Assembly (NCBI RefSeq): GCF_002783505.1
Contig: NZ_PFGL01000003.1
Coordinates: 1 to 47,044 of the forward strand
Direction of reading: 5' to 3'
Source: Shewanella sp. CG12_big_fil_rev_8_21_14_0_65_47_15
Lineage (GTDB): Bacteria > Pseudomonadota > Gammaproteobacteria > Enterobacterales > Shewanellaceae
Length of the DNA: 47,044 nucleotides
The notes under the pieces are model-generated. The model had not been told where the DNA came from and made no database searches. It saw only the letters and a list, made by a program, of their open reading frames with translations. Every line of letters starts with the position of its first letter. The first letter of the stretch is position 1. Below are positions 47,006-47,044 of this stretch, piece after piece. Both the position numbers and the translations under genes were made by a program.

Positions 47006-47044
47006 GGAGGGGTGGCAGAGTGGTTTAATGCACCGGTCTTGAAA
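47006..47044 (+). tRNA. tRNA-Ser (anticodon TGA), 5' part
   Basis: The acceptor strand GGAGGGG, the D arm GCAGAGTGGTTTAATGC and the anticodon stem-loop ACCGGTCTTGAAA with TGA resemble E. coli tRNA-Ser UGA. The window ends in the anticodon loop. Confidence 0.9.

Overview
The window is a chromosomal segment of a Shewanella-type gammaproteobacterium. The gene order rpsA-ihfB-lapA-lapB-pyrF, thrS-infC-rpmI-rplT, ald/lrp-ftsK-lolA-rarA-crcB-serS, tusDCBE-yccA and punR/punC, together with the protein sequences (for example ThrS almost collinear with the E. coli enzyme), supports this. The species cannot be fixed from the sequence alone. Most of the window is ordinary core genome with moderate GC and well-formed intrinsic terminators.

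Layout. 1-4535: ribosomal protein S1 end, IHF beta, the LPS regulators LapA/LapB, PyrF, a dienoyl-CoA-reductase-like SDR and a DUF2058 protein. 4757-10197: a large acyl-CoA dehydrogenase behind a perfect palindrome, PBP4 (DacB), small proteins and phosphatidylserine synthase with a TTG start. 10261-17804: an AmpC-type class C beta-lactamase without ampR, a DTW-domain tRNA modification enzyme, a Tat-exported PhoX phosphatase with a candidate Pho box, a hypothetical protein, and a RecQ-like helicase lacking a recognisable HRDC domain. 17884-18435: ecotin, a periplasmic serine protease inhibitor.

18677-25351 looks like an acquired copper-resistance island. The minus-strand part (Cu P-type ATPase, membrane cupredoxin, DUF2933, ICMT-like methyltransferase, Met/His-rich periplasmic protein, DUF5676) is intact. 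The adjoining part is decayed: a cytochrome c without its haem site, a multicopper oxidase reduced to its C-terminal third, a response regulator reduced to its DNA-binding domain, and a sensor kinase with frameshifts, stops and deletions. The island ends at a tRNA-Val operon whose first unit is a degenerate tRNA that has gained two perfect hairpins.

26016-32086: norM divergent from riboflavin synthase, two small proteins, then the thrS-infC-rpmI-rplT translation operon. The thrS leader holds a 7-nt-loop hairpin with CGU exactly in the anticodon position, a textbook-like ThrRS autoregulatory operator. infC appears to start at AUA. 32290-47044: trxB, ald divergent from lrp, ftsK, lolA, rarA, crcB, serS, an unlisted 40-residue membrane protein, the TusBCDE sulfur relay, YccA, and the PunR/PunC purine-nucleoside export pair, ending inside a tRNA-Ser(UGA) gene. 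No CRISPR array, prophage or intact insertion sequence was seen.
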